Of a stretch of DNA of 64,000 bases, positions 35,411 to 48,800 are shown piece after piece. Each line of letters starts with the position of its first letter. The first letter of the stretch is position 1. The position numbers and the translations under genes are program-made. Source of the DNA: Spinacia oleracea (taxonomy: Eukaryota; Streptophyta; Magnoliopsida; Caryophyllales; Amaranthaceae); NCBI RefSeq assembly GCF_020520425.1, contig NC_079487.1:109340141-109404140 (forward strand), in the 5' to 3' direction. The notes below the pieces were generated by a model. The model had not been told where the DNA came from and did not search any database. It saw only the letters and a program-made list of their open reading frames with translations.

Positions 35411-35690
35411 TTTAATAATAATAATAATAATAATAATTAATAGGTTTACTTCGTATTATTCTTATTATTATTTGTTATTATTAATTTATTATTATTATTA
35501 TTATTATTTATTTGTTTTTATTATTTTTTACTACTCCATTATTATATTATTTATTTTTATTATATTACTCCATATATTTTTATTTTTATATTATTTTATT
35601 TATTTATTAATTAATAATAATAATAATAATTATTATTTATTTATTATTATTATTTTTATTAATTATTAATATTAATATCAATACGGAGTA
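35411..35690. repeat. ATT/AAT trinucleotide-rich microsatellite
   Basis: Runs of (AAT)n and (ATT)n in both orders with TTTATT interruptions. The Tyr/Leu/Ile-rich open frame across it is a low-complexity artefact. Confidence 0.9.
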
Positions 35691-35754
35691 ATAAGTTCAA
35701 ATAAGTTTAAATAAATCCCAATAAGTTCATATAAGTTTCAATAAATTCCAATAA

Positions 35755-36023
35755 GAGTAACTCTAATGGTTAAAAAATAGACATGCTCACCAAAATAATG
35801 AACATGTGAGCATGTAGCCCACCATTGGTGCAACAATGACATATGCAGCTGTTAAAACCTTGTAGCTGTATTGGGCATGTAGCTCAAATAAATAAATTAA
35901 ATATTATAGGGAGCTACAAGTTATTGTAGCCCACCAATGTAAAATTATGTAGCTTAAATTAGCTAAAAATCTAATGTGGCAAAATTAACCACAACACCTT
36001 GTAACTTACCAATGGAGTTGCTC
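35755..36023. mobile_element. Tourist-like (PIF/Harbinger) MITE
   Basis: Ends GAGTAACTCTAATGG and CCAATGGAGTTGCTC (inverted, 13 of 15 matching), with TAA on both sides (35752-35754 and 36024-36026). Length is 269 bp. The TAA duplication and GC-starting ends fit PIF/Harbinger Tourist elements. It is inserted within 35313-36060. Confidence 0.8.
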
Positions 36024-36230
36024 TAAGTTCAGGTTAAATAAGTCGAATAGAACGCACCCCTTGTTAGAATAATCAACAACCGTCTCCTTTTACCAATCAA
36101 CCACCAAAATGTATAGCCATATCCGTTCATTCCACCACCGTTGTGACCGGAAAAGATTCCTCAAACCATCCCAAAGTGTGGGAGATTCATTGCCCTGAAC
36201 CTTATACGAAGTGTATATTTTTATTTTATT

Positions 36231-36642
36231 TTGGAAAATTTGTCAAATACAACCTAATAAAGTTCTCTATTTGTCAATTACACCCTCAAATTTTTATTTT
36301 TGCCAATTACAACCCGAAATTATTTACCGGAAAAAGTCACCGGAAGATGATGTCATAATGTTATTAAAAAAAATAGTTACATATTTTCTATAAAAAAATT
36401 AAATCGATAAATAAGAATTAAAACAAAAAATAAAATAAAATAATCGATTTTTTTATACATATATTATGTGCTTCATGATTTTCTTTAATAACGTTATGAC
36501 ATCATTTTCCGGTGATTCTTGCCAGAAAATGGTTTCGGGTTGTATAGATGTACAAGTTTAAGGTTGTAATTGACAAAATTAGAAATTTGAGTTTGTAATT
36601 GGCAAATAGAGAACTTTATTAGGTTGTATTTGGCAAATTTGC
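36231..36642. mobile_element. Long-TIR (foldback/MULE-like) element, 412 bp
   Basis: The left arm (TTTGTCAAATACAACC..., CACCGGAAGATGATGTCATAA) and the right arm (TTATGACATCATTTTCCGGTG..., GGTTGTATTTGGCAAATTTGC) are inverted copies over most of the length. Both sides are bordered by TTTTATTTTATT (36219-36230, 36643-36654), a target duplication of 9-12 bp in AT-rich DNA. There is no ORF. Confidence 0.75.
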
Positions 36643-36654
36643 TTTTATTTTATT

Positions 36655-36897
36655 AGTTGTGATTTGATCTTCTGGCATATTATCTCTCCTCTATTTTTCA
36701 GCCACCTAGTGGTGTCATCAGAAGAAGGCAAATCGATGGGAGTTTCCCGGCATTGAGGTGGCCGGTGATGGAGGGTAGGACTTAGGAGAAAGTGACTAGG
36801 TACAACTCTTTTCTTTTAGGTAGGATAGAGAGTCTTTTATAATTATATCAGGGATATTTTTGTCCATATAAAGTTTCATTTAACCACCCCAAACGAA
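36655..36897. other. Host sequence left of the large inverted-repeat element
   Basis: Probably the original upstream region of the helicase gene: it ends CAAACGAA, which recurs at 42779-42786 just before the RH18 leader. No gene is seen. Confidence 0.5.
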
Positions 36898-38080
36898 GAG
36901 GTTGTCTAAACCACAAGTGGCTTGTGTCCATATGGTCACAAGCGGGGGTAAAATAGTAATTTCGTATGCATTTTCTAACTGTCCTCATGTTGCTGACTTG
37001 GACTCCGTTAACGGGATTTCAAGATGTAAAAAAAAGCTTTTGAAAATCAAAAGGCAATTGATTCTTCTTTTTTGTGAAACATCCAACTTCAGGGATTTCT
37101 CTCTCCACCCCAAGTCCTCACCATTGTTGACTCCTCTACTGAGCTCTCATCTCCCACAACACTTCTCCTCTCAACCGTCCAAAATTATGTGCACAAGAAC
37201 TCATCTTTATTAACAATTGTAAGTTTATCTCTATTTTGTAAACAATTTCATGATTTTACTCTAATTCCACTTTTTTATGAAAATAGTTAAATTTTTTGTT
37301 TATAGGTATTTTTCTTTACAACTCATCTACATTAACCATTGTTGATAGCTCGAAAATTCTAGGTATGGATCTTTTCAAGGTTAGGTTTAGGTTTAGGGTT
37401 TTCAATTTGTGAATTTAGGGCTAAAAGAACTATGATTGTTTTGAATTTATGGGTAATTTTGAATTTTGGTTGTGTGATTAAGATCTCCCTCATTGTTGAT
37501 TATGAATTGTAGTTCATTTAGGGATAAATTCACCAGTCAGAATTTAAGAATTTAGGGCTAAAAGAACCACAATTATTGTGAATTTAGGGGTATTTATTTT
37601 GTTGTGTGATTAAGAATAAGAATGTTGCAAGTACAACAGGAAGAGGAGAGATAAATTTGTGTAGTAATTTGGGGGAATTTTTATTATTATTTTACACTCA
37701 ATTTTCTACATGTTTAACTCTGCTCTGCTCTGCTCTGCTCCACTTTGATTTGCTTATGTATTGGTACTGAAACGTTATGTATTAGTTCTATATAATGTTG
37801 TATTGGTATTCAAATTATGTGAAAAAACATGGATTTGATTTTGTAAAATATTGCTAATGGTTGCTTTGCTTATGTATTGGTATTGAAATGTTACTATATA
37901 ATGTTGTATTGGTATTGAATATGTGCGGAAAAGATGGACTTGATTTTGTAAAATATTGGTAATGGTTGCTTCGCTTATGTATTGGTATTGAAATGTTATA
38001 TATCAGTACTATATAATGTTGTATTGGTATTGAATATGAGCGAAAAACATGGACTTGATTTTGTAAAATATTGCTAATGA

Positions 38081-38326
38081 TTGTTTTTACAGCATTATGC
38101 AATAATGAGTAATTATCTTCTAAGGATGAGAGTGACGGTTCCTTCTACTCCCCGGATGCCCTTGATGACACTTCTTGTGGTGGTGATTTATTATTTCGTC
38201 CTAAGCTACATCGGATTTGGACATTTTGGTGTTTATGCCATTTTATATTATTATCATGGTGTATGGTTGAATTCTCCTTTTTGGGCACTTAAGTTGTATT
38301 CTCACTTTTGGATTCTCCCTTTTTAG
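38081..38326 (+). other. 81-aa open frame in the left arm
   Basis: Hydrophobic frame (MSNYLLRMRVTVPSTPRMPL then TLLVVVIYYFVLSYIGFG). The right arm contains the diverged inverse without an intact frame. The stretch TCTACTCCCCGGATGCCCTTGATGA is among the best conserved between arms. No family is recognised and coding is doubtful. Confidence 0.2.
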
Positions 38327-39039
38327 GCACTTTTATATTGTATTCTTATTAATTATTATGACGTTTTAAAAAAAAAAATTAGGGAATATGACGTTTAATA
38401 TAGTTAGTCTTGAATTTAACGGTAATCAATGTCGTATTCTTGCTTTTAAATTCTCCCTTTTATGGACTAATGAGGTCAGATAACTATAGGAGTAATGATA
38501 TAATGTTGTATTCTTGCTTTTAGATTCTCCCTTTTATATCGTTTGTCGCTTCCTTGCCAATAGTGCTTTTCCTAAATTGAATTACACTTAATTAGCTACA
38601 TTGAATCACTAATTAGAAAAATTTGAAAGAACGTCAAAATATAGGGATGGGTTATTACCTTGTAGAATTTGTTCTGCAGAAACTTGGTAAGGAGTGTTCA
38701 TGACGATTCTTGCGATGTGTTGAGTTAGGGATTTGTTGATTCTCTCTCTTCATTTGCTGATGGGACTAGGTTTTTTGATTAAGTTCCCTCTTTGATTTTC
38801 CCACCAAAACCCCCTTCACGTTTTCCCTCTTTTTCACCTTTTTCCCTCTTTTTCACCTTTTCCCTCTTTTTTACAATATAAATATTTAGTTTCTTTTACC
38901 CTCTATTTTATAAATGTAGTACATATGTTTTGTTTAATGAAATAATAAGTTGTAAAAGTCAAAAAATTATACAAATATTAATGTAATACGGATGTGTAAA
39001 CTTCTTATCCAAGATAAATATATTTTCATGTTAATTATA

Positions 39040-40750
39040 TTTAAGGGAGTTCGAACTCGAGAACGAGACTTACCTAAAACGGAGGTTGTGTAACTACAAA
39101 CAACACTAAACGGAATGGGGTTATAACTTTTTATTATTACATTCTTCTACAATATTAGCCTTTTCAAATGCAAGATTAATTTCGGCTAAGTCTTTGAACT
39201 ATAAACTAAGTTCTAATACATTAACGATTGATACCTTTATAATAGTAAAGGGTACCAACCTAGAGTGCAAGGGTAGCTTTTTGAAATGTAAATGTATTAT
39301 ATTCTGTAAACCTTGTACTAATACAAAAAGCGTGTTCCAACTTCAATGACCAATGGGTCAAATCACATGATTAAAGGACAAATGATTGCGATTAATCGTA
39401 ATACTTATCTAATACGAAATATGTGAAGTAAATCGTTTCATAAAATTCATACGAGGATTGAACAAAGAAATTCAAATAATTATACATAACATATTGCTAT
39501 CAACATAACGAGGATTGGAAAAGGAAATTCAAATGAATAATTACGAGAATCAACTATCAAGTTAATTAACAACATCACAATGTTCATACTCAATTCCTTA
39601 TCTATTTTAAGCATCAAGAACACAGTCAATTCTTAAAATACACATGAGACTTAAGGAATATACTATTGACAACACAAATAAAAATAAATTTATTATAGTA
39701 TGTTCCATATATATATGTACTGGGCTAATGCGAGATTCAAAAGTATAGATATTTCGTTTTATTTAAGACGAAAGTTGTGTAACTACAAACAAAACTAAAC
39801 GGAATGGGGTTATAACTTTTTATTATTATTATTATTATATTCTTATCTAATATTAGCCTTTTTCTAATGCGGGATTTAACTTTATTAGAGTTTCAAAAAA
39901 AAAAAGACATTCAACCTTATCAGTATTTATTTTAAGCTCGGCTAAGCCTTAAATGGTACCAACACTAAGTGCAAGGGTACCAACGCTAAGTCCAAGTGTC
40001 CCAATACAAAAAGGGTATTCAAACTTCAATGGCCAATGGGTCAAATCACATAATTAAAGGGCATACGATTGCGATTAATAAGAAATTATATGAAGTGAAT
40101 CATTTTATAAAATTCATATGAAGACTAAAGAAGAAAATTCAAATAAATTATACATAACCTATTGCTACATAACAATGTTATTATACTATTTATTAAACCA
40201 AAATTCACAAACATCAATACTTTATCTATTTCAAGAATCTAAGAATCAAACACATTATTATTCATAAAATACAAATGAAAATTAAGGAATGTATTATGTG
40301 ACAAACCAACCATTAACTAATTTGTGAGATTCAAAAGTTTCAATAGTCCGTCTTATTGATTTGAGTAACTAGTTAACTACAACCATGCCTAAATGGAACA
40401 ATTATGAGTTACGAATATTGAGTATTAACGTTCTTCCTTTTCTAATGCGATATTCAATGTTATCAATATTTATTTGATTGTTACTAAGATAAGCCTTTGA
40501 ATAAAAAAATTAAATGCAAATAAGACAAGCCTTTATAAAAAAAAAATTGCAAATACAACAAAAGAGGGTACATTTCCCGTCCCAAAGGGTTCCAACTCAG
40601 TTTTCAAGGGTTCATTTTCCTATGTAAATGTATCACTTGCTACAAAAACAAGTACCAACACAATAGGTGTTCAATGGCCAATGGGTCTAGAGGTAAAGTT
40701 GTTCGGTTCAATTGCCAATGGGTCAAATTCACATAGAAACATATGACTAT
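39040..40750. repeat. ~650-bp direct repeats in the centre of the large element
   Basis: GGCCAATGGGTCAAAT(C/T)CACAT recurs with variants near 39350, 40030 and 40715, each with matching upstream GGGTACCAAC and ACTACAA(C)CA..AAC(T)AAACGGAA and downstream ATGATTGCGATTAAT-type sequence. This gives about three diverged units of roughly 650-690 bp. There is no ORF. Confidence 0.6.
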
Positions 40751-42850
40751 ATGAGTGTGAATAATAGTAATAATTATCTAAAAATAAATTATAATAAGTG
40801 AATCATTTTATAAAACACATATATGATTTTATAAAATTCATATGAGATTGAACCATGTGTGCCAAATAAATTAAATGTAACATATGGTTATCAAATAAAT
40901 TACACATGAGATACAATTAAGATATTGAATGTCAAACCAAATTGAACATAAGCTAATAAATTAATGTAACCTATGATCATACAAGAATATAAAATGTTAG
41001 TAGTTCAATACGGGATTATCTTATTGAAGGAGGAGGATGTTATGACTTTTAATTATTATCGTGTTTTATTGTTATATTCTTATATCAATATTAACCTTTT
41101 CTAATGTCACACATTTAATATTACCAATATTTATTTCCAAATGTGTGATAAGCCCTTAACAATACGTACCAATACAACAAAATTTGGTACTATTATGATT
41201 CTCAAATGTACTGATTGATCTCCTTTTATTCATGTAAATGTATTATTTCCTTTATAATAATTATCAACACAATATAGTATACCAACTTGAATGAGTTAAA
41301 GAGTCACGTTCAGATGTTTTGACAACATCGTGAGGGAGAATTGACAACATTATGTGATTACTCCTATTGTTATTTGAATAATTCGTCCATAATAGGGAGA
41401 ATCCGAAACCAATAATTTAGAGAATACAATATTGATTACTGTTAAATTCAAGGCTTATTATATCAAACGTCATAACACTTAATAAAAATACAATAATATC
41501 AAACGTCATAACACTTAATAAAAATACAATATAAAGTTCCCAAAAATGGAGAATCCAAAAGCGAGAATAACATAAGGGTACCAAAAAGGAGAATCCAACC
41601 ATACAACATGGTAATAAACGTCACAAACACCACAATGTCCACTCCGATGGAGGACGAGATAATAAACCATGAACAAGAAATGTCACCATGTCAATTCGGG
41701 GAGTATAAGAAACCGTCTCTCTTTTCCTGGTTCCAAAAAAATGACAAGTTAAAGAAGAAACATATTCAAACAAACAATATGTATAAACATAATCACATGT
41801 ATAAACTCAAGGTAAACAATCATTAGCAATATTTTACAAAATCAAGTCCATGTTTTTTCGCATATATTGAATGCCAATCCACCATTATATAGTACTAATG
41901 CATAACGTTTCAGTACCAATACAAAAGCAAAGCAGAACAAAGCCGAGTTGCAATAATTTACCAAATCAAATCCATGTTTTTTCGCATATATATAATACCA
42001 ATACACCATTTGCTAGTACTAATGCACAACGTTTCAGTACAACACAAAAGCAAAGCAGAACAGAGCCGAGTTGCAATAATTTACCAAATCAAATCCATGT
42101 TTTTTCGCATATACTAATATACCATTTGCTAGTACTAATGCATAACGTTTCAGTACCAAACATTAACAGAGCAGAGCCTAGATAATAACAATTATCTATG
42201 ATATGGTGGATTATCTTTCTGAATTCTTATTTAAAACAAATTAAAAGTAACATATCCAATCTACAAAAATCTAAGCCAAAATTTCAATAAAAAGCCCCCA
42301 TTTGCCACCATTTTCAACACCAAATAAGCTTAAACGTGCAAATGGTCATACTTAAGCATAAATTATGATTCTAATTTCAATAATCAATAACAATAAATTA
42401 CGAATGTTCACAATTCTCATCCCAATTTCAACAATTATGATTCCAATTTTTGTTTGCCCTAAATGTTAACACCTAACTAAATTTGTAAAAACAACAAAAA
42501 TTAATAGGGATGAGACCTTACCTTGAAGAATTGATTTTCTGCAGAAATGGTGAGGAGATAAGAAATTCGGAACTGTTGAGATGATGAGGCATTTTTCTAT
42601 CTTGTTCTTCAGAAATATTGAGGAAGGAGGTGTTTCTCTCTCTTCAATTTGTTATGCCCCCTTTTCTTTCCCTCCTTTTCCCTAACGGACTCCGTTACTA
42701 GTTATTTACTTTTCCTTTTTTTATTTTTCATTTTAAATTATTTTAATCCCACAAGTCACTTGTGACTTATACTTCCTCCAAACGAAATTGAGGAAAGCAA
42801 AAACCCAAACCCTCTGCGAACGTGATTTCATCAGCAGCCAAACGGAAACA

Positions 42851-45800
42851 ATGGAGACGACGGCGGCGGCGGAAGAGTTAGCGACCACCTCAAATCAAAA
42901 CAATGCCCTAACCATTACCTCATTCTCCGACCTGAAACCGGCGCTCTCAGAACCGGTTATCGAAGCCTTACATCGAGGCGGTTTCCACTATTGTACGCCG
43001 GTTCAAGCCGCCACTATCCCCTTACTTTGCAGCTATAAAGACGTCGCCGTTGACGCCGCCACCGGTTCAGGGAAAACCCTAGCTTTTGTGGTTCCACTTG
43101 TTGAAATTCTCCGCCGGTCCTCCCCTTCTCCTAAACCGCATCAGGTTTGCTCTCCTTTTGTAATTCATTTTATATTTGTTGCTGTAATTAATGTAGTATA
43201 ATTGCGCATTTTGATTCAGTACAGTTAAATGTGAATGTTTTTTAGGATTAGTTGTAAATTCAAATTTGTTCAACCAAGGTTACTTTGTTGCTGTATTGTT
43301 TAAATAGTGAGTGATGAACTGATGATTGGTGCTGAATGATAAGAACAATTTACGGGTTTTGATAGATTTCCCATTACCATTACCACCTTTACTAGTTGTA
43401 TTGTATTGAGAGGTATTGGAATATTATGAAGATAACATCTGTTTCGGGAATGAAGGTTTCATTACCATGGGCACTGGTTTTGGACTTCCTTACTGATTTA
43501 TTAAACGGGGTGTTAATGCAATATGTGATTGAGGGCTCGATGCTTTTCATGATGGTTTTTAACAAGTAGGGTGGTTGGTGACTTGGTGTAAATACTTAGC
43601 TAGAGGCTTCTAGCATATGATTTTGTCAAATGAATCCATGTATTCGGTGTATTGTTGATTGTGGTGAATTGGATTTTGTTCGTGCCTTGGGGGAGAAAAT
43701 GTACTGTTGTTGATAGGCTGATAGCTACTGCCTTACATGATTTAGGGAGAAGTTGCACTCTTGTTGAATCTGCTTGTTCATATTACCTCAGAAAAAAGAA
43801 AATAAATTATGTTTGTTGTTTAATCATAGAAGTAATTAAACAATGTCCTTGACCCTCACTATCATTTGTGGATGCTGAAGAAATTTTTGATGGGTGAAGA
43901 TAACACTTGTGTTCCTTTTGGTACAAACTCATAAGTTTATCTGTAACTTTCTGTGTGCCATGTAAATGCCTATAATAATGCACCTGCAACCTGATGTATG
44001 TGTTCTTCTTCCTATTTTTGTTTTATAAAAAACTCTCATTAGTTACTACCTAGTACCTATTAGGCTACTTAGTGAGAAAGGGACATACTTCAGGATGTGA
44101 TTGCCTTGCCGTGAAATTTTACACGGGACATTCTGCCTCATATATTTGAACAATCAGAACAATACTTGTTTTGACTTTTGAGCTTCCTCGCAATAATTTT
44201 TAGCTATTGGGACGCTTGGTGCAAAATTAGTTGAACTTTTAGAATATGGTGCATGCTAAATGACTCCATATGCCTGATGCCAACTCATGGGTTGAGGCCT
44301 GGTTACTGAATTTCTTCTAAGTCTTTGTTCTATCCACCTTATTCCCGCTTATTATGGAAAAATAAGTTCAGATAAGAGAATTTCAGGAAAAATACTGTGT
44401 TATCCAAACACAATTTATAACTAAAATAAGTTCTGATAAGTTTTAATAAATTCAGATAAGTTCAGATACGATAAGTTCAGGAAAAATAGTGAAAATTAGG
44501 TGAATAGAACGCACCCTAAGTTATGAGCATATGCCTTTGTTCTGTTGTAATTATGTGGAATAAGCTATTGTTGCCAAGGTTTTACTGAACACTTGCTAAA
44601 TTATCTGTTATCGTTAGTTCGTTACTATACATTATCACAAAGGTTTCTGTATTTGTCTTTTTGTTGATATATTTTTCTCATGCTGCTTATATCAGATATT
44701 TGTCTCAATTTGAAACAGAAGGTAATGGGGAAATTTGATCTCTATTAAAAATGGGCAGCTGAAACTTGAAAATTTAGGCTTGCTAATAGGCCTGTGAACA
44801 AGTTGTAATTTCGTATTGGTGATAACAACACCAAAATCTTCTGGTAATGAAGTGTTGACCTTTTAATCTACTAGTTGTTAGCTCAAAGAAATGATGTATT
44901 TTAGGCTCTCTCTTCCTGCATTAGTGTGATAATTCTTAATTTCTTATCAATGAACAAAATATGCTTGTTCTTGCGCTTAGCATTTACTGTCCTGCAGGTG
45001 CTTGGGATAATTATTTCACCAACAAGGGAGTTGTCATCACAAATATATAATGTTGCACTGCCTTTTATATCGACACTTTCAAATGTCAAGCCAATGCTTC
45101 TTGTTGGAGGAGGGGAAGTTAAAGCAGATTTGAAGAAGATAGAGGAGGATGGGGCAAATGTTTTGATTGGGACACCAGGAAGGTTATTTGACATCATGGA
45201 TCGGGTAGATGTGTTGGAATTTCGTGACCTTGAGGTATATTTAATATTATACACATATCAAATTTGAACTTCCTCGTATATCTCATGGTTCAAAGTCGAT
45301 TTTCAATTGTCGTACATTTGTTTTGGTTTGGGGGGCTGCTGTGCAAATAGGGTTTCTGTTAATTTTGCTTAACTGATTTAATTCCATATTGTATTGGTTT
45401 CTTGTACAGGTTTTGATTTTGGATGAAGCTGACAGGCTTTTGGATATGGGGTTTCAGAAGCAGATTAATAACATCATATCACGCTTACCAAAGATCCGTA
45501 GAACTGGTCTGTTTTCTGCTACTCAGACTGAAGCAGTTGAGGAGCTTTCTAAAGCTGGGTTACGGAATCCTGTGAGGGTTGAAGTTCGCGCAGAAACGAA
45601 ATCATCAGATGATAAATCTGCAATTACGAACACTTCCAAAACGCCTTCAGGACTCCATATTGAGGTACTTTGATTCATAGAGATCATCATACTTTTGTTA
45701 GATGTGTGAAGCCTTCCCGTGGATCTTGCTTCACGCAGAGAGCTAAACTTTTTCCTCTTTGGTCTATTGTTTTTGTTCTTGAGACCTCAGAATTCACGGA

Positions 45801-48800
45801 GAGCTAGTTTCTAATTGGAGTGGCTGTCTTTGCTTGATCATTGTTCTGATTGGTTAGCTATGTAATAAGGGTCCTTCTAACTTGCCTAAACGATTAAGCT
45901 TGAGTTTTCTTCTTTGTATTGTCTATCTGGTCTTGATGAGGGCCTGATGGGTCTACTCATTACAGTAACTTCTTCTCAGGTGAGAATTGGAACGCACTTG
46001 CAGCTAAAGTATTAGTTATTGAATGAGGAGCTTGTCCTTTTAGCAGTGTTGACGGTTAAAGACTTAGTTTTAAAAAGCGCGCCTTGGCCGCGCCTAGGCT
46101 CAAGGCGCAGTTCCTGACGCCTAGCCATGACAGGCTCAGGCACCCTCCAAGAGGCGCACCCCTTTGTGCCTTTTTTACAGGCTCAAGGCGCAGCGCCTTA
46201 CGTGCCTTATAGTATACGGCTCCAGTTGTTAGCAAGTAATAATTTTTTTGAAAAAAAGGCCAAAACTAAAATTTTCCATTTTTTCCTTCGTCTCTTCCGT
46301 AACAGGTCATGTCAACTCCTTTTTCTATTTTAAATTAACTGTTTTATATAAGATGTGGCGCACTTCTTTTTAGAATCTAAATGAATAACCAGTGACCAAA
46401 AAGTTACTTGAACCTTCCTTAGTCCCCTTGTTTGTTTTTTCCCCTCAAAAATGCTTTTGATTTTACTGTAATTACTATTTTATCCCTTTGTGACAACAAG
46501 TAATACTATTTTGCTTATTTTTTTTATTTTTTCATAAAACAAGTACCACTAAAAATTAATTAAAATTGTGCGCCCCTTGCGTACGAAAGGCGCGCGGCTT
46601 CGCCTTGCGCCTAAGCATCAGGGACCTTTGCGCCTTGGTGCGCCTCACGCCTTTTAAAACTAAGGTTGGAGATCAGTGAGCTATCACTGAATTTGGCGAC
46701 CCCGGAAACAATTTTCCAGTATATCATTTATGTGTGCATATTCACTATGCAAATGTTGTTCATTAGTTTCCTCGCTAAGCAGGAAATAGGCTTTTGCTGT
46801 TTCAAACATTATATTGAACATGTATAACTGAACTTGATCCTGTGACTCGAACTCATTAAATGTTAAGGTTAAATGTTGACCACCTATGATTGGTCATTAA
46901 TGGCTCTTTCAAATGTGCGTACAGTTTGGCTACTACGTGAATCATGTTTAAATCTCATTCATATCACTGTGCATGTTTCCCGTTCTCAAATAGTTTGCCT
47001 ATTATGCTATGTTTTTAATGGTTCCTTTCCCAACTTAAGGCTACTTTTGTTTATTTATTTTTGCTAATGCCGACCAGAATATACCCGCTAGCTAAGATAG
47101 ATGCTATTTTTATTCCCCTTATATTCTTTTGACATTTTACTTATTACCTCGTAATCTATCTTTCTTAACATGTAGTATATGGAGTGTGAAGCAGACAAGA
47201 AATCTTCAGAGCTTGTTGACCTTTTAGTCAAATACAAATCCAAAAAGATTATCATGTAAGTTACAAAAAGTGTCTTTGTGTATTACTGTTTTTATGGACA
47301 TCTTTAAAGATGATAAATGGTTTGATGTATTTACATTCTTACACTCTGTGCAGCTACTTTATGACTTGCGCTTGTGTTGATTACTGGGGAGTTGTTCTTC
47401 CACAGCTTGCTGTTCTGAAGGGTCATCCACTGATCCCTCTTCATGGGAAAATGAAACAAGTACGATTTCATGTCTTTTACTCTTGGGTTAATAAAGACAT
47501 TCGGGGTTATATTTTTCAAGTTGAAATTTTATGCGTTTTTAGATTCTTACCAATTCATATGTCCTCAGAACGCTAGAGAGAAAGCTTTAGCTTCATTTAC
47601 GAGTCTTTCAAATGGGGTTCTTCTATGTACTGATGTTGCTGCTCGTGGATTGGACATACCAGGCGTTGACTGCATTTTGCAGGTAACACTAATCATTGTG
47701 ATATTAATATCATTTGAAAATTGATATCTTCCTTGATTTGATGTGGACATAAAAAGATTAGCTCCTGTTCTGAGGTTAAACACAGAATTTATTGTCAGGC
47801 AGGGTTTTATATTGGGTTCTATCTGACAGAATTTGGGTGGCAATAGTAGGTTCGTATGTTGTTGTAAGGCAAGTTATACTTCACTGAAGCATCTTGTATT
47901 CACTCTCTGATATTACTATTATGTGCTGGACGTTCTTTCACTGCGTTGAAATTCTGATATATCGATTTTGTGCTGAAATTTCTTTCTGTGTGTTAAAATT
48001 TGGTTATTACAATTTGTGCTGAATTTCCTATCACTGCAATGAAATAAAAGGTGGGCTTGGATAAAAATTTGATCTTGTAATGCCTGCTACAGTTCTACTG
48101 GAAGCAGTGAGGGGAAAGTAAGGCTAAATTAGTCTTAGGTGCTAATACTTTCTACTCCGTATCATTTAATTAGATCATGTAAAATGCCAATTATGTTGTT
48201 CTGTTATTGCAGTATGATCCCCCACAAGATCCAAATGTATTTATTCACAGAGTTGGACGAACTGCTCGCATGGGGAGTCAGGGAACTGCAGTTGTCTTTC
48301 TTTTACCCAAGGTAGTTTCTTGAATTTCCACATGATGGTTAAGACTTTGGAGTTGGAATTTCAATGTTCAAATGTTGCTGATTCTTGTGATGTACTGATT
48401 GTTATACCGTTGTAAAATGTACAGGAGGAAGCATATGTTGAATTTCTGCGGATTAGGAGGGTTCCTCTTCAGGAACGTGAGTGCTCAAATAATGCTCCTG
48501 ATATTATTCCCCAGGTGGGTGATTTGGCAGTTTGGAGTACTGTCTGGATGACTTGATATTTTGATTTTATTTTTTGGGGGATGATTTTTTCAATATAAAA
48601 TGCTCTGGAATTGTAGATATAGTTAGTTGCAAACTTGCATGTGTGATTGTGTGGTCTTGTTAAACAGGAAACTGTGGATACGAAACTAATTTCTCCTCCG
48701 TTGTCTTTTTTGAAATCTTATTTCAGATAAGATCTATCTCACAAAAGGACCGTGATGTTATGCAGAAAGGACAAAAAGCCTTTGTCTCTTTCGTCCGTGC

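Larger units (their letters stand above)
35313..36060. mobile_element. Nonautonomous element with GTTCTATTCACCT-like ends
   Basis: GGGTTTATTCTGTTCACCTTA at 35313 and the inverse of TAAGTCGAATAGAACGCACCC at 36039-36059 agree at about 15 of 21 positions. The interior is made of AATAAGTTCAGATAAGTT repeats, an AT microsatellite and a nested Tourist-like MITE. A related piece is in RH18 intron 1. Confidence 0.5.
36898..42778. mobile_element. 5.9-kb long-armed inverted-repeat element (MULE-like)
   Basis: The ends GAGGTTGTCTAAACCACAAG and the inverse of ACTTGTGACTTATACTTCCTC share GAGG..GT.TAA..CACAAGTG.CTTGTG. CAAACGAA flanks both sides (36890-36897, 42779-42786). The arms extend inward for about 1.4 kb with diverged but clear inverted homology: 37720-38330 against 41600-42180, including repeats of TTGTATTGGTATTGAA and GCTCTGCTCTGCTCTG. 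The centre (38900-41350) has direct repeats (see 39040-40750). A second right-end-like block sits at 38570-38880, implying an internal rearrangement. No transposase is visible. TSD length and TIR allow MULE or hAT; long arms favour MULE. Confidence 0.7.

Noticed and set aside
35472-35669. 65-aa Tyr/Ile/Leu frame
   Set aside because: Translation of an ATT microsatellite.
42788-42850. Upstream in-frame extension of RH18 to 42788
   Set aside because: No ATG in that stretch; it would need a non-ATG start, and the family protein begins near the ATG at 42851.
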